Below are positions 9,901 through 17,984 of a stretch of DNA of 64,000 bases, piece by piece; within the stretch, counting starts at the first letter, position 1; the number at the start of each line of letters is the position of its first letter. The notes beneath the pieces are model-generated. The model was not told the origin of the DNA. It did no database searches and saw only the letters and a program-made list of their open reading frames with translations. The DNA lies in assembly GCA_022601195.1 (NCBI GenBank), contig JAHZIX010000035.1, forward strand, positions 62,001 to 126,000. The letters are read 5' to 3'. The translations under genes were made by a program, and so were the position numbers. This stretch comes from Deltaproteobacteria bacterium (lineage in GTDB: Bacteria > Acidobacteriota > Thermoanaerobaculia > Multivoradales > JAHZIX01).

Positions 9901-11220
9901 GGGTACACCACGTTGTTGGGAGGGCTCAGCAACGGCGGCTGTGTTCATGTGCTGGCCAAACACCGGCTCATGGACGCCGAGGCCATGGCGGACTACTTTC
10001 GCTCCGAGCCAGTGGACTGCTTGAAAATCGTCCCTTCTCACCTGGAAGCCTTGCTGATCTCTTCCCGAGGTAGGGAGATCCTGCCTCGCCGGGTCTTGGC
10101 TCTCGGGGGAGAGGCCGCCCGTCCCAGCTTGCTGGAGCAGGTGCGCTCGGCAGCGCCTCAATGCCGCATCCTCAATCACTACGGACCCACCGAGGCGACC
10201 GTTGGGGTTGCCGCTTTCGACGCTGGCGCTGACCCGGCGAGTGGTCCTATGAGCCCTGCCGTGGAGGCCGCTCCTTCGAGTCGCAACCTCTCAGCTCTGC
10301 CCCTAGGAAGGCCCTTGGGGGGAGCTCGTCTCTACGTTCTGGACAGCTACGGCGAGGCCGTCGGGGCCGGTGTCGCTGGGGAGTTGTGGATTGGTGGAGC
10401 CACGGTAGCTCGGGGTTATCTCGGAGACTCGCGGCAGACCGCCGAGAAGTTCCTTCCGGACTCCTATGGCCCGGCTCCCGGGGAGCGCCTCTATCGAACC
10501 GGCGACCTGGGGCGTTGGAATCGCCGAGGGCAGTTGGAGTTTTTGGGGCGGGTGGATGATCAGCTCAAGATTCGTGGGTTTCGCGTCGAACCCGCTGAGA
10601 TCGAGTTGGCCTTGACCCGTCACCCTCAGGTCCGGGGAGCGGTTGTCGTGACTCAACGGGACCCTGCCGGGGAAGCTCGCCTGGCGGCCTATGTGGAGCC
10701 GACACCAGGTACGGCTCCGTCCATGGAGGAGTTGGTCGCCCACGCCAGCGGGCTCTTGCCGTCCGCACTAATACCCAGCTCGGTGACCTTGTTGGATCGG
10801 ATTCCGCTTACCAGCAACGGCAAGGTGGACCGGCGAAGCTTGCCGGCGCCTCAGTTTCAACAGCAGGACCGGCTGACTCCCTTCAGACCACCGAGCTCCG
10901 CCACGGAGATTTCCCTGGTCGAGATTTGGACGGGAATTCTCGGCACCGAAACCATCGGCGTCGACGACGATTTTTTCGCCCTAGGGGGACACTCCCTACG
11001 AGCCACTCAAGTGATCTCCCGCATCCGGGACGTTCTCGGCGTGCAATTGCCTCTTCGTGACCTCTTCGAGGCGCCGACGGTGGCCAAGTTGGCTTCGCGA
11101 GTGGCTCAGGCTCCTCGCAAGGGCCTGATGGCGCAGCCAGCGGGCTTGGTGAAAGCGAGCCGCGATCGGTTCCGAAGGCCCAGAGCGGTCGGTTCTTCGG
11201 CAGGAGGGGAGGGGCGATGA
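949..11220 (+). CDS. Non-ribosomal peptide synthetase, three modules (C*-A-T-C-A-T-C-A-T)
   Basis: First assembly-line protein. Domains (residues from ATG 949): degenerate C 29-500, A 529-1043, T 1055-1130, C 1153-1620, A 1669-2180, T 2198-2265, C 2285-2755, A 2785-3300, T 3321-3385; no E or TE. The first C has HRIVCDL at residue 170 in place of HHxxxDG, so its catalytic second His is Arg; the other two have intact HHIVSDG and HHIAFDG. By-eye specificity codes: A1 DAFFLGGTFK (Val/Ile-like), A2 DPLNVGAVEK (unassigned), A3 DLTKAGHVGK (Asp, close to the known Asp code DLTKVGHIGK). All T domains keep the Ser of LGG(H/D)SL. I chose ATG 949 because AGGGGGA lies 9 bases upstream; a GTG at 898, overlapping the previous gene by 8 bp, is the alternative. 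The stop overlaps the next ATG (ATGA). Several Gln- or Gly-rich short repeats sit in its linkers. Confidence 0.95.
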   Translation: MGVDSYIAAPRPRVGDFELRTCGDERVLEARPLSLAQQSLTLIDPPRAGFGTGLESDEFHVSVRFSGPLDLEILEQALSALVGRHRILRSRFYLRREQWVQQVQEEMPWVLPVVDLSSVTSPKNLRPPESASFDLPGSRSPGLDPVSGSVLLGRVLRWGRHHHELQLSLHRIVCDLESIRVLMAELATFYNALGGAVLPGAVSDAGSGVVSGALFGGSRGKATAPLQELPELPELPVQYGDFAEWQQGWLPGPVLEEQTSYWHRRLGDSLEPLELPLDRPRPARRGRRLRRRSRRLPVPLPRKLQSLASSERGSFFIHLLASFQMLLSRWTGQSRIVVACSITHRQSEDTQRSIGPFANTLPLLADLSGDPRIEAVLRQVEKEITAALQHPDVPFRQLSRQLDPASGSHRPALAQVSLEVDRRTGGPVEFSGVEAHPVELPSDLAEIDLSLAVSDYQGEIAVALRYDATLFDPTTVGRLGRSWGILLAAMMEDAEQRLGDLPVLDTAQRQQLVTQWNDTASCYPEESPLHELFEAQAKQTPEGLAVVSGQESLTYRELDIRANRVATALRHQGVGTESLVGLCVERSAEMIAAILGILKAGGAYLPLDPEYPAERLRFMMQDGELKALLVGKGLRPALPMSEAPVVELVEVLEDSRAGAPTAPAAGKEPARGGETPFAPSAGANRLAYVMYTSGSTGQPKGVAVTHRSIARLVLHTNYLDLGPSDRVAQLATASFDAITFEVWGALLNGGAVVIVPRQVALDPLRFSQHLEAHRVTAMFLTVTLFNQVAQVAPEAFSRMRYLLFGGETADPRWVRRARQVPGLEVLANGYGPTESTTFAVSHPVQEVPEGAARVPIGRPISNTTSYVVDRRGSLTPLGVTGELVLGGAGLARGYLGRPALTAERFVPDPFSSLPGQRLYRTSDLVRMTGDGTIDCLGRVDRQVKLRGFRIELGEIETVLRGHEAVKEALVLVRPTETGDRQLVAYWIEENEWPGEARESVKAADLRSWLTHRMPEYMAPAAFVRLESWPLNSSGKTDHSALPSPREALDQDPDFFVAPRSSSEKTLARLWSEALGLQKIGVHDNFFELGGHSLVAMQVISRLREDFSTEISLAALFEAPTVAGLAAWLDSEEANAPESADRVTLPLKASGDLEWPLSSYQQSLWLEEQRAPGTSSYNVALAATFHGALDETALRWSLNRLVARHQVLRGRFELRDGEAVQVVASSGKVLPQVSPEGFSGDFPLRTVDLRTSANEGTQEVRERLDEEIYRPFDLAEGPLCRGVLVQQTEQLWHLALVLHHIVSDGWSLKILVEEVEADYERYRRAGDTGPSDTAAGNPTPSSQIPEDTPLPLQYGDFSRWQRQRLEEEIAPAHMEFWRSRWEDPPPPLDLPTDRPRPRQRSRRGDLCRIAVSPDLESRLRSRGQRRGLTLFSLLLSSFALVLQRLSGRLDIPIGAPVMCRSRPELEGLIGYFVNTLVLTLSPRRSPTVQTFLAAAQAEWLEADAHKEVPFADLVSLLTPRRELSQSPLFQTMFAFDSGLVRPPRFPGVRSELLEVDSRSANFDLTLVASESQQGLALSLEYDLDLFDTSTAERMLQRVAVALEAVSAEEDSPISSLRLLAPGEEAQLIQEWSGEGALVPSGEPLSIDVQQGSGLQKGSGLQEGHGLQQGFQAQVQRNPSAIALEDAQGTLTYGELDRRSRSLAAHLVELGVGPDQPVGLLLEPGRNACVAVLAILEAGGAYLPLSPSFTDRRLLEICQQAFQGPSEGPTVSVMVMEESSRGRLSLPGLCEVVATADSTSPSWKGAEASQGPALLSEHQTAYVLFTSGSTGRPKGVPVSHGAASAYLHSAVQRFQLSAEDRFLNFTSLSFDPSLLEIFATWQAGGTVVLPDPAMMGSTARFLDYCHRHRITQLNLPTAFWHQVVSGLEAGQRLPPNLRQVVIGGEAALQGKVAGWWQQVSPQVSFFNAYGPTEAVVEATVADLSSPRPDGHIPIGTPTTDNSAYVLDREGRLAIAEEVGEIHLGGSLARGYLHQPALTAASFVPHPWSNRPGERLYRSGDLGRWQGSGELLCLGRRDQQIKVRGFRVEPGEIEAALESHPAVAQAVVVPHQAPGEGSGAMRLAAYWTPSQGSGEGVAVSESLLRSFLQMTLPEYMVPDSFTPMVHLPMSASGKVDRLRLPDPPERAPSGDSIAASLTPLEESLAALWREVLGCGPVQSQDDFFALGGDSLRGMNLLSRVQRVFAADLGLAQLFEHSTLGGLALLLESSWDLHSPPPLVPAGEEDSRQQPLSFAQERLWFLEQLEPETAAYNVPLLLRLEGDLSVPRLEESLRSILRRHQVLASRIGQHQEQHQEQQQGQHQNKRFQEILPPAQLRHWSCPLVEASGLDQEAVEELVAKEIWQPFDLAQGPLMRALLLRRGQRHHLLVLTFHHIAFDGESVGPLLADLSAFYGVASSTSLCSTAASEESSSPGELTALSELAGDLPAEPQPLAIQYADFARWQRQWLTGEALEKPLEHWRGHLKGAPGLLELPTDRPRSKRPNPRGQEVDLALTPEVGAGLQQLAREGGVTLFMVLLASYQHLLWRFSGQRDVVIGFPVSHRRQPQLKPLLGAFINTLSLRTQVEPAESFVDLLARVREVMVAGLRFQDLPFELLVQDLQPGRDLDHTPLFQVSLLLEQPLPGAISLGPVRGIPQDVADPRSKFDLTLRISHQGEALEGALRYRKDLFDRTTISRLAARLQATWRGILENPAQPLANLPAMPRSERHQLVTEWGSWESPQDGSSWQSFPARVAAWARRCPEALAVKCEGEAWSYSQLHQQARRLALRLRSAGVRTETPVALHLERSVDAVVALLAVLQAGGSFLPLDPEAPAQRKVDLLRRAGVRLWIGELDEELEKGAPELLRLSPRDRAGRPSPKPSMEDGPSFENPVAPNQLAYSMFTSGSTGRPKGVMITHGQLAAYLDGVATRLVLPLGSSYATVSSLAADLGYTTLLGGLSNGGCVHVLAKHRLMDAEAMADYFRSEPVDCLKIVPSHLEALLISSRGREILPRRVLALGGEAARPSLLEQVRSAAPQCRILNHYGPTEATVGVAAFDAGADPASGPMSPAVEAAPSSRNLSALPLGRPLGGARLYVLDSYGEAVGAGVAGELWIGGATVARGYLGDSRQTAEKFLPDSYGPAPGERLYRTGDLGRWNRRGQLEFLGRVDDQLKIRGFRVEPAEIELALTRHPQVRGAVVVTQRDPAGEARLAAYVEPTPGTAPSMEELVAHASGLLPSALIPSSVTLLDRIPLTSNGKVDRRSLPAPQFQQQDRLTPFRPPSSATEISLVEIWTGILGTETIGVDDDFFALGGHSLRATQVISRIRDVLGVQLPLRDLFEAPTVAKLASRVAQAPRKGLMAQPAGLVKASRDRFRRPRAVGSSAGGEGR
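1630..1656 (+). repeat. 3 x 9-bp in-frame tandem repeat in NRPS C-domain loop
   Basis: Three copies of GAGCTACCG give ELPELPELP, just before the conserved VQYGDFAEWQ segment of the first C domain. A looser GGCGCTGTC repetition lies about 80 bp upstream in the same loop. Confidence 0.8.
5896..5949 (+). repeat. 3 x 18-bp in-frame tandem repeat in C-A linker
   Basis: Three degenerate 18-bp units encode GSGLQK, GSGLQE and GHGLQQ between the second C domain and the second A domain. The repeat sits where flexible interdomain linker is expected. Confidence 0.85.
7981..8028 (+). repeat. 4 x 12-bp in-frame tandem repeat (Gln/His-rich)
   Basis: Units are CAGCATCAAGAG twice, then CAGCAGCAGGGG and CAGCATCAGAAC, giving a Gln/His-rich insert in the N-terminal half of the third C domain, soon after RRHQVLASRI. 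It is probably a surface loop expansion. Confidence 0.85.
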
Positions 11221-14200
11221 CGTCCTCGACGGTGCCCTCTTCGGTGACGCCACCCAGCGCCATGGAGGCGGTGGCCGATAGCTTCGCTATGCCGGCTTCC
11301 TTCGGTCAACAGCGCCTGTGGTTCTTGGACCGCTGGCAGCCGGGGTCCCAGTTGTACGCCTCCGGTAGGACCTTTCGTCTCCTGGGAGAGCTGGATCGCC
11401 CCGCTTTGGAGTCTGCCCTCCAAGCCTTGGTGGATCGCCATGAATCTCTGCGCACGGTGTTCGACGAGGCCGACGGCGAGGCGGAGCAGGTGATCTTCGA
11501 GCATCGGCGCATCGAGTTGGAAGTCGAGTCCTGCGCCGGAGTAGCGATCCCTCAACCTCCCTCCCAAAGGCTGGAAAGCTCACCCATCGAAGCCTCTGCA
11601 GGTTCGGAGGCAGAGCCCTCCCGGGACCCGGCTTTTTGGCTGGACCGGAACGCCAGTGAGGCCTTCGATCTGAGTCGGGGCCCCCTGTTTCGAGCCCGAT
11701 TGCTCTACGTGAGCCCGGAAGAGAGCCTGCTCGAGCTGAGTTGGCATCACATCATCGGTGATGGCTGGTCCACCACGGTGCTCCTGGAGGAGCTCTCTCA
11801 TTTCTATGGCGCCTATCGGCAGGGGCGGGAAGCCCAGCTCCAAGAGCTACCGATCCAATATGCAGACTATGCCCTGTGGCAGCGGGATTCCCTCACCGAG
11901 CAGCGACTCGAGGAGCTCTTGTCCTATTGGCGGGAGCGTCTGGAATCCGCTCCGGAAATGATCGAGCTACCCCTGGACCGGCCACGGCCAAGCCAAGGGA
12001 ACCACTTGGGGGCAACCGCCTCAGAAGTCCTACCGGCCCGGGTAGCGGTTCCTTTGAAAGATCTGGGCCGCCAGTGCGGCGCCACTTGGTTCATGACCAT
12101 GTTGGCTGCCTTCCAGGGCCTTCTCTCGCTGGATTCCGGTCAAAAGACGGTGGTGGTGGGAACGGCCATCGCCAACCGGCAGCAGGCGGAGCTGGAAGGG
12201 CTGATCGGTTTTTTCACCAACACCCTGGCCCTGCGAGGGGATGTCGGGGAAAAAGAGACCTTTCGCAGTCTTCTAGAGGTGGTTCGCCGGACCTCCCTGG
12301 AGGCCTACGATCACCAGGATCTGCCCTTCGACCAGTTGGTGGCGGAGGTGGCACCCCAGCGAGCCTCGGGGCACAACCCCCTCTTCCAGGTCGTCCTCAC
12401 CGTCGGTGAGGACTCGATGGCCCCATTGGCCATGGAGGGTTTGGTCAGCGAAGAGATCGAACCGCAAGCGGCGTTGGCCAAGTTTGATCTAGAGCTCGAG
12501 GTCGCGGAACGGGACGGGGCTCTGTGGTTGAACCTGGAATATCAGCAGGAGCTCTTCGATGACACCACGGCGGTGCGCCTGCTTGGGCGTCTCCAACGGT
12601 TTCTAGCGGCGGTTTCGGAGCAGCCGGATCGCCCCTTAGCGGCCCTGCCGAGGCTGGGGGCCGGAGAGAGGCATCAACTGCTCCATGAGTGGAGCACTCG
12701 CCCGGCGATCCTACCCAGTGCGCAGACGGTGGCTGGGCGCTTCGAAACCCAAGTGAAAAGACGGCCCGATGCCATCGCTGTCACCGATGGGGAGCGGTCC
12801 TGGACCTACCGCCAATTGGACCAGGCGGCGAATCGCCTGGCCCGCTGCCTGCGCCGGCGAGGGGTCGGCCCGGATGTGGTCGTCGGGCTCCACCTGGAGC
12901 GCTCCTTGGAGCTGGTGGTGGGAATCTTGGGAATTCTCAAGGCCGGCGGCGCCTACTTGGTGCTCGACCGGGATTTGCCCGCTTCCCGCCTGCGCTTCCT
13001 GCGTGAAGACGCGAATCTCCGGCTCCTGGTAACCGCTGATCCGGCCGCCCAGGAGGCGGGAGCCGAGGAGCGGGGACAGGGGGAAATTCCGACTCTGTCT
13101 CTGGTGGCCGATCGTCAAGAGCTAGCTGCTCAGGATGGAGGACCACTCGAGCCGACCGCCGCCAGTGAAAATCTCGCTTACCTGGCCTATACCTCCGGCT
13201 CTACGGGACAGCCCAAGGGCATCGCCGTGCCGCATCGGGCGGTGCTTCGCTTGGTGCTGAACAGCGATTTCATGGATTTCGGGGAAGACCAGGTCTTCTT
13301 CCAACTGGCGCCGGTTTCCTTCGATGCCTCGACCCTGGAGCTCTGGGGCTCTCTGCTCCATGGCTCTCGTCTGGTGATCCCCCCAGTGGGGGCTCTGTCC
13401 TTGGAAGAGCTGGGGGGCTGGCTGCGGGAACACCAAGTGACCACCTGTTGGCTCACCGCGGGGCTCTTTCATCAGATGGTGGAGGAGAGGCTGGAGGATC
13501 TCCGGGGGCTACGGCAGTTGCTCGCCGGCGGAGACGTCTTGGCTCCGCACCTGGTGGAGTTGGCGCGCCGCGAGCTGCCGAATTGCCAGCTCATCAACGG
13601 CTACGGCCCGACGGAGAACACCACCTTTACCTGCTGCCATTCCGTACCCCGGAACGAGCCGGGGGAGTCTCCGGTGCCCATTGGTCGGCCGATCTCCCAC
13701 ACCCGCGTCTATGTCGTCGATGCTCACCAAAGAGCGGTGCCCATGGGGGTAGCAGGAGAGTTGCTCACCGGGGGAGCCGGTTTGGCCCGGGGGTATTTGG
13801 GCCGCCCGGGTCTCACCGCTTCCAGCTTCGTGCCGGACCCCTTCTCGGCGAGCCCTGGGGAGAGGCTCTACCGCACCGGGGATCGAGCGCGTCTCAAAGC
13901 AGACGGCACGGTTTCGTTCTTGGGACGCATCGATCAACAAGTGAAGATTCGCGGTTTTCGCATCGAGCTGGGAGAGGTGGAAGCGGCTCTCGGGAGTCAA
14001 CCCCAGGTCGAGCAAGGGGCAGTGGTGGCCCAAGCGGTGGGGGAAAGCGGCGAACGCCAATTGGTGGCCTATGTGGTGCTGCACGACGATGACCGAAATG
14101 GCCTGGTGAGCCTCCGGGAGTCCTTGAAGGAATTGCTTCCATCCTACGCCGTACCGTCTCGGTTCGTGCCCTTGGACCAGCTGCCGCTAGCGGCCACTGG

Positions 14201-17200
14201 CAAAGTGGACCGCCGCGCCTTGGCCAAGGGGAGCCAGCTCATAGAGAGCGACTCCAGCCGCCACCTGCCGCCTCGAACGCCTCTGGAGGAAATGCTCGTC
14301 GACGGGTTTCGGAGCGTTCTCGATCAACCAACTGTGGGCATCGATGAGGACTTCTTCGAGTGCGGAGGGCATTCCCTGACCGCCACTCGGTTGGTGTCTC
14401 GCCTGGCCAGCCTCTACGACCTCCAGGTCGCTTTGCCGGATCTCTTTGTAGAGCCGACGGTGGCCGGCTTGGCTCGATTGCTGGAAGGGCGGGGGACCTC
14501 AGCCCCTCTGCCTCAGGAGTCCTGGGTCGCCGAGGAGCGACCCTCCGAGGTGCCTCTCTCCTTTGCTCAACAAAGACTCTGGTTCCTGTGCAACCTGGAG
14601 CCGCAAAGCCCGGTTTACAACGTTGCGAAGACCTTTCGCCTCTCCCAGGAGACGGATATTCGGCTGCTGCACCACAGTCTGCGGCGAGTCCTGGCTCGCC
14701 ACGAGGTGCTGAGAACCGTCTTTCCTGCCCCTGGAGGACGGCCGCAGCAGCGGGTTCTGCCCCCAATCGGGGACGACTTGCCCGAGGTCGATCAGTCAGG
14801 GGTCGAGCTACCCGAAGTCGATTTGCCGGTGGTCGATGTGAGCGGTCTGGCCCCAGGGGGAGCTCAGGAGGAGACCCGTCGACTGGCCAACCGGCTGGCC
14901 TGCCACCCCTTTGATCCGGAGCGCGGCCCGTTGCTGGTCTCGGCTGTCGTGCGCCTGGCGCCTCGGGAGCAGATTTGGGCATTGGCGGTCCATCACATCG
15001 TGGCGGACGGCTGGTCGATGAATATTCTCGAGGCGGATGTTGCCGAGCTCTATCACGCTCAGGTCCAGGGACGCCCTCCGGCCTTGCCTGTCCTGCCGCT
15101 GCAATATGCCGATTTCACCCTGCGCCAGCATCGCTGGCTCTCCGGAGAAGACAAGACTCGTCAGCTCGACTTCTGGAAGCAGAGATTGGCCGACAGCTCG
15201 GGCAGCTGGGAGATGCTGCCCGACAAGCCCCGACCCGCGGTCAAGAGCCATCGCGGCCGTCAGCTGATCCGCCCCTTCCCCAGGGAGTTGGCGGCCCTGG
15301 CCCAGGAAGGGGGAGGGCGTTGCGGAACCACTCCCTTCATGACTTGGTTGGGGCTCTTCGCCACTCTCCTGTGTCGCTACTCGAATCAGAGGGATGTAGT
15401 GGTGGGAACTCCGGTGGCCGGTCGATCCCGGCCCGAGGTGGACAATCTGATCGGCTTCTTCGTCAACACCTTGCCGTTGCGTCTCGATTTGTCCGGAGCC
15501 CCTTCTCTCGAGGATCTTCTGAAGGCCATCCGAGACGATACCTTGGCTGCCTTCGCTCATCAGGATCTGCCCTTCGACAATCTCGTCGAGGAGCTGAAAG
15601 CCACCCGGGATCCGAGCCGGTCTCCTCTCTTCGATGTGATGTTCGTATTCCAAAACCTAGCTTTGACCTCCGGCGGTTGCGCCGCTGGGAACCTCCTGCA
15701 AGGGGTCGACCTGAGCGGCGACACGGGGACGGCGAAATTCGATCTGACCTTGATTCTGAGCCAGCAGCCGGAAGGCCTGGTGGGGATCTTCGAGTACAAC
15801 ACGGATCTCTTCGAAGCGTGTACCATCCAGCGCTTCTCGGAGCACCTCCTGCGCTTCGCGGAGGGAGCCCTAGAACAGCCCTCCCAGCCAGTTCTGGAAC
15901 ACTCTCTGGTGACCGTGGCCCAACGCCACCAATTGCTGTGGGAGTGGAATGACACGAGCACCTCCGGGGCGATAGTCGCCAGGCCGGAAGCCTCCGAGGT
16001 CGAGGCGCCGTTGTTCCACTACCGTTTCGAAGCTTGGGCGGATCGTCTTCCCGATGCGACGGCAGTGGTGGTGGAGGACCGCAAGTGGTCCTACGGAGAG
16101 TTGGACCGCCAGGCCAATCGCCTCGCTCATCGGCTGCGTCAGGCGGGGATTGGCCCGGAGAGTCTGGTGGGTCTGTTCCTGGATCGCTCCTACGAACAGG
16201 TCGTGAGCCTGCTGGCGGTGCTCAAGGCCGGGGGAGCTTTCCTTTCCCTGGACCCCTCCTATCCAGCCCAGCGCCTGGCGTTCATGTTGGAGGACGCTCC
16301 TTTGGAGGCCCTCCTCACCTGCCGCTCGTTACAGAACGGCTTGCCTCCTGGGTCCGGATGCCAGCTCCTGTTGGATGGTGAGACGAATCTGCTGGAAACG
16401 GGGCCGGCGCATCGCCCGGCGGTCGAGCTGGAGGCGGAAAGCCTGGCCTATGTGATCTACACCTCCGGCTCCACGGGAAAACCCAAGGGAACCCTGGTGA
16501 GGCACCAAGGGATGGCCAACTTGGCCCATGCCCTGCGCATCTCCTTCGGGGCTGAGCCGGGGAGTCAGATTCTGCACTTCGCCTCCGTGAGCTTCGACTC
16601 TTCCATTTTCGAGACGGTGATGGCCTTGGGGGAAGGGGCGACCTTGCACATTCCCCCCGCCGAGGGGCGCATGCCGGGCATGGCCCTACGCCAGCGGCTT
16701 TTGGAGCAGAGCATCTCCCATATCACTCTGCCTCCGTCCGCCCTCAAGGTTACCGAGGTCATGGAGTTGCCGGCGCTGCAGACGGTGGTGGTAGCTGGAG
16801 AGGACTGTCCCCAGCAAGTGGTGGATGCGTGGGCTCCCGGGCGGCGTTTCTTCAATGCCTACGGCCCTACCGAGGCGTCCGTGTGGAGCACCACCGCTCT
16901 ATGCCACGCCGGGGGCACCAAACCCTCCATTGGCCGGCCCATCGCCAATGGATGCGTGCGGGTGTTGGATTCCCGTCTCCGGTTGTCTCCTCTGGGAGTG
17001 GCCGGCGAGTTGTGCATCGCCGGAGTCTCCTTGGCTCGGGGGTACTCCGGGCGTCCGGCCCTGACCGCGGAGAGATTCGTACCGGATCCCTGGGGGAAAC
17101 GGGGGGATCGGCTCTACCGTAGCGGCGACCGGGTTCTGGCGCGGCCGGACGGTGAGTTGGAGTTTCTAGGCCGCCTCGATCGGCAGGTCAAGCTGCGCGG

Positions 17201-17984
17201 TTTTCGCATCGAAACCGGGGAGATCGAAGCGACTCTCCGGCTCCTACCGCAGGTGGTGGATGCCGTAGTTTCCCTGCGCCAGGTGACCGGCGAGCCAGCT
17301 TTGGTGGCTTACCTGATTGGATCTTCAGGAAAGGCAGCCACCGAGGGAGCTCGAGAAGGTGACCTGGCTGCCGCGGAGCAGGACATCCGGGCAGGCCTGC
17401 GGGCCGCCTTACCGGTCTATATGGTGCCTTCCTTCTTCGTTTGGCTGGAGGCCTTTCCCTTGAGCCCCAGCGGCAAGGTTCTATTGAAGGAGTTGCCGGA
17501 TCCGCCAGCTCGCCGATCGGCATCGAAAGCCGGAGGAGAGGCCCCAAGGGGCGGCTTGGAGCGTTCCCTGGTGGAGGTGTGGCAGCGAGTGCTCGGCGCC
17601 GCAACCATTGGGCCTCACGACAATTTCTTCGATCTCGGCGGTCACTCCCTCCTGCTAGTGCAGGTAGAGGCGGAGCTACAGGCTCTCGGTCTGAAAGTGA
17701 CCGTCGTCGACCTCTTTCGTTTCCCCACCATACGCTCTCTGGCCACCCACCTGGCCTCTCAGAACCAAGGCGGCGGTGAGGCCAGCGTGCCCGTGCCGGC
17801 AGCCCAGCCGACGCCGTCCGTGGAGCATCGTGCTAATCGGGCCAGCTCCCGCCGTCGTCGCCGGCAGCGGCGCACCCAGCAACGCACGCAGCAGCCATCT
17901 CTTGGGGAGCCAGCCCATGGAGAACCAGCCCATTTGGAACCAGCCCAGCGCCCCGAGACCAACCCTGGAGAAGAAGACCCGTGA
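11217..17984 (+). CDS. Non-ribosomal peptide synthetase, two modules (C-A-T-C-A-T) with basic tail
   Basis: Second assembly-line protein, 2255 aa. Domains: C 27-480 (HHIIGDG), A 505-1008, T 1022-1092, C 1111-1570 (HHIVADG), A 1598-2095, T 2112-2180, tail 2185-2255. By-eye codes: A1 DALWLGGTFK, resembling the ...GGTFK small branched-chain group; A2 DSFTVAAVWK, resembling aromatic codes ending TVAAVCK, low certainty. The second T domain has the LFRFPTIRSLA segment I associate with carriers that hand over to a polyketide synthase. It is followed by an Arg-rich run (RRRRRQRR) and a GEPAH/LEPAQ repeat, probably a linker or docking tail. The start ATG overlaps the previous stop and is preceded by AGGAGGGGAGGGG. 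The end overlaps the GTG of the KS-AT gene by 4 bp, so translation is likely coupled. Confidence 0.95.
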   Translation: MTSSTVPSSVTPPSAMEAVADSFAMPASFGQQRLWFLDRWQPGSQLYASGRTFRLLGELDRPALESALQALVDRHESLRTVFDEADGEAEQVIFEHRRIELEVESCAGVAIPQPPSQRLESSPIEASAGSEAEPSRDPAFWLDRNASEAFDLSRGPLFRARLLYVSPEESLLELSWHHIIGDGWSTTVLLEELSHFYGAYRQGREAQLQELPIQYADYALWQRDSLTEQRLEELLSYWRERLESAPEMIELPLDRPRPSQGNHLGATASEVLPARVAVPLKDLGRQCGATWFMTMLAAFQGLLSLDSGQKTVVVGTAIANRQQAELEGLIGFFTNTLALRGDVGEKETFRSLLEVVRRTSLEAYDHQDLPFDQLVAEVAPQRASGHNPLFQVVLTVGEDSMAPLAMEGLVSEEIEPQAALAKFDLELEVAERDGALWLNLEYQQELFDDTTAVRLLGRLQRFLAAVSEQPDRPLAALPRLGAGERHQLLHEWSTRPAILPSAQTVAGRFETQVKRRPDAIAVTDGERSWTYRQLDQAANRLARCLRRRGVGPDVVVGLHLERSLELVVGILGILKAGGAYLVLDRDLPASRLRFLREDANLRLLVTADPAAQEAGAEERGQGEIPTLSLVADRQELAAQDGGPLEPTAASENLAYLAYTSGSTGQPKGIAVPHRAVLRLVLNSDFMDFGEDQVFFQLAPVSFDASTLELWGSLLHGSRLVIPPVGALSLEELGGWLREHQVTTCWLTAGLFHQMVEERLEDLRGLRQLLAGGDVLAPHLVELARRELPNCQLINGYGPTENTTFTCCHSVPRNEPGESPVPIGRPISHTRVYVVDAHQRAVPMGVAGELLTGGAGLARGYLGRPGLTASSFVPDPFSASPGERLYRTGDRARLKADGTVSFLGRIDQQVKIRGFRIELGEVEAALGSQPQVEQGAVVAQAVGESGERQLVAYVVLHDDDRNGLVSLRESLKELLPSYAVPSRFVPLDQLPLAATGKVDRRALAKGSQLIESDSSRHLPPRTPLEEMLVDGFRSVLDQPTVGIDEDFFECGGHSLTATRLVSRLASLYDLQVALPDLFVEPTVAGLARLLEGRGTSAPLPQESWVAEERPSEVPLSFAQQRLWFLCNLEPQSPVYNVAKTFRLSQETDIRLLHHSLRRVLARHEVLRTVFPAPGGRPQQRVLPPIGDDLPEVDQSGVELPEVDLPVVDVSGLAPGGAQEETRRLANRLACHPFDPERGPLLVSAVVRLAPREQIWALAVHHIVADGWSMNILEADVAELYHAQVQGRPPALPVLPLQYADFTLRQHRWLSGEDKTRQLDFWKQRLADSSGSWEMLPDKPRPAVKSHRGRQLIRPFPRELAALAQEGGGRCGTTPFMTWLGLFATLLCRYSNQRDVVVGTPVAGRSRPEVDNLIGFFVNTLPLRLDLSGAPSLEDLLKAIRDDTLAAFAHQDLPFDNLVEELKATRDPSRSPLFDVMFVFQNLALTSGGCAAGNLLQGVDLSGDTGTAKFDLTLILSQQPEGLVGIFEYNTDLFEACTIQRFSEHLLRFAEGALEQPSQPVLEHSLVTVAQRHQLLWEWNDTSTSGAIVARPEASEVEAPLFHYRFEAWADRLPDATAVVVEDRKWSYGELDRQANRLAHRLRQAGIGPESLVGLFLDRSYEQVVSLLAVLKAGGAFLSLDPSYPAQRLAFMLEDAPLEALLTCRSLQNGLPPGSGCQLLLDGETNLLETGPAHRPAVELEAESLAYVIYTSGSTGKPKGTLVRHQGMANLAHALRISFGAEPGSQILHFASVSFDSSIFETVMALGEGATLHIPPAEGRMPGMALRQRLLEQSISHITLPPSALKVTEVMELPALQTVVVAGEDCPQQVVDAWAPGRRFFNAYGPTEASVWSTTALCHAGGTKPSIGRPIANGCVRVLDSRLRLSPLGVAGELCIAGVSLARGYSGRPALTAERFVPDPWGKRGDRLYRSGDRVLARPDGELEFLGRLDRQVKLRGFRIETGEIEATLRLLPQVVDAVVSLRQVTGEPALVAYLIGSSGKAATEGAREGDLAAAEQDIRAGLRAALPVYMVPSFFVWLEAFPLSPSGKVLLKELPDPPARRSASKAGGEAPRGGLERSLVEVWQRVLGAATIGPHDNFFDLGGHSLLLVQVEAELQALGLKVTVVDLFRFPTIRSLATHLASQNQGGGEASVPVPAAQPTPSVEHRANRASSRRRRRQRRTQQRTQQPSLGEPAHGEPAHLEPAQRPETNPGEEDP

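Noticed and set aside
14239..15653. Long antisense frames opposite the second NRPS gene
   Set aside because: Arg/Pro/Gly-rich composition mirrors the coding strand, which carries intact T, C and A domain motifs.
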